From assembly GCF_049943335.1 (NCBI RefSeq), contig NZ_JBNFVY010000007.1, positions 49,213 through 113,212 on the forward strand: a stretch of DNA of 64,000 bases, read 5' to 3'. The stretch comes from JBNFVY01 sp049943335 (GTDB lineage: Bacteria > Pseudomonadota > Alphaproteobacteria > Rhodobacterales > Rhodobacteraceae). The notes beneath the pieces are model-generated. The model worked only from the letters and a program-made list of their open reading frames with translations, was not told where the DNA came from and searched no databases. Of the stretch, positions 63,918 to 64,000 are shown one piece after another. Position 1 is the stretch's first letter. Each line of letters begins with the position of its first letter. A program made the position numbers and the translations under genes.

Positions 63918-64000
63918 ATGAAGGTACTTGTACCTGTCAAGCGCGTGATCGACTACAACGTTAAGGTTCGTGTGAAAGCGGACGGAAGCGGTGTCGATCT
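63918..64000 (+). CDS. etfB: Electron transfer flavoprotein beta subunit, N-terminal part (runs off the right edge)
   Basis: The first 27 codons read MKVLVPVKRVIDYNVKVRVK, the highly conserved start of EtfB. AAGGAGA precedes the ATG. ETF takes electrons from acyl-CoA dehydrogenases, so its place at the end of this cluster supports beta-oxidation-like flux. etfA is expected just outside the window. Confidence 0.85.
   Translation, partial: MKVLVPVKRVIDYNVKVRVKADGSGVD

Overview
The window reads as a chromosomal segment of an alphaproteobacterium, most likely a Rhodobacteraceae (Roseobacter-group) species. The evidence is a class I polyhydroxybutyrate locus (phaZ, phaC, phaP, phaR) with CTGC-N3-GCAG operators as described for Paracoccus PhaR, neighbouring secG and pyrG, a DUF2842 protein, a GTTC-N7-GTTC type SOS box, and high-GC coding DNA throughout. 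No rRNA, tRNA, CRISPR array, intact insertion sequence or prophage was seen.

Layout. Bases 1-2.5 kb hold the 5' end of thrS (leaving the window on the minus strand), two small alpha/beta hydrolases and a VOC protein. 2.5-7.0 kb is the PHB locus. 7-14.4 kb has a LysR regulator, a DegT-type aminotransferase, a three-gene gamma-glutamylation set (class I amidotransferase, glutamine-synthetase-like ligase, FAD amine oxidase), a TerB-like protein and a divergent lysE/lrp pair. 14.5-21.9 kb is housekeeping (pyrG, secG, purA, DUF2842), a 778-residue acidic protein of unknown role, thiN and a DUF454 protein. 22.3-28.5 kb is rpiA, gor, hflK-hflC, a DUF2065 protein and a Do-type protease. 28.5-36.6 kb has purU, a ferredoxin plus FG-GAP protein pair, an orphan DnaE2 C-terminal fragment under an SOS box, purD, a GRDP-like protein, xseA, a small secreted protein and an AlkB-like membrane hydroxylase. 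36.7-42 kb has ftsY (with a perfect hexamer repeat), an EamA transporter, yciB, an unknown membrane protein, a GST and a hydrolase.

From about 42 kb the character changes to accessory: a gene-poor stretch with a triple 12-bp repeat, a DUF5519 protein, a DODA-type dioxygenase, a small membrane protein divergent from an HxlR regulator, and a TetR regulator followed by an RND efflux pair. From 50.65 kb to the right edge runs a single-strand catabolic cluster: a family III CoA-transferase, an acyl-CoA dehydrogenase, an enoyl-CoA-reductase-like SDR, a Liv-type ABC importer with an acyl-CoA synthetase gene embedded between livG and livH, two paralogous periplasmic binding proteins, two enoyl-CoA hydratases and the start of etfB. 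Its two transcription units both begin at a perfect palindrome TCTAAC-N4-GTTAGA, so I infer one regulator, not identified here, controls uptake, CoA activation and beta-oxidation-like breakdown of an unidentified carboxylic acid. This cluster is the best candidate for an undescribed system; the SOS-box/DnaE2 remnant is the most unusual single locus.
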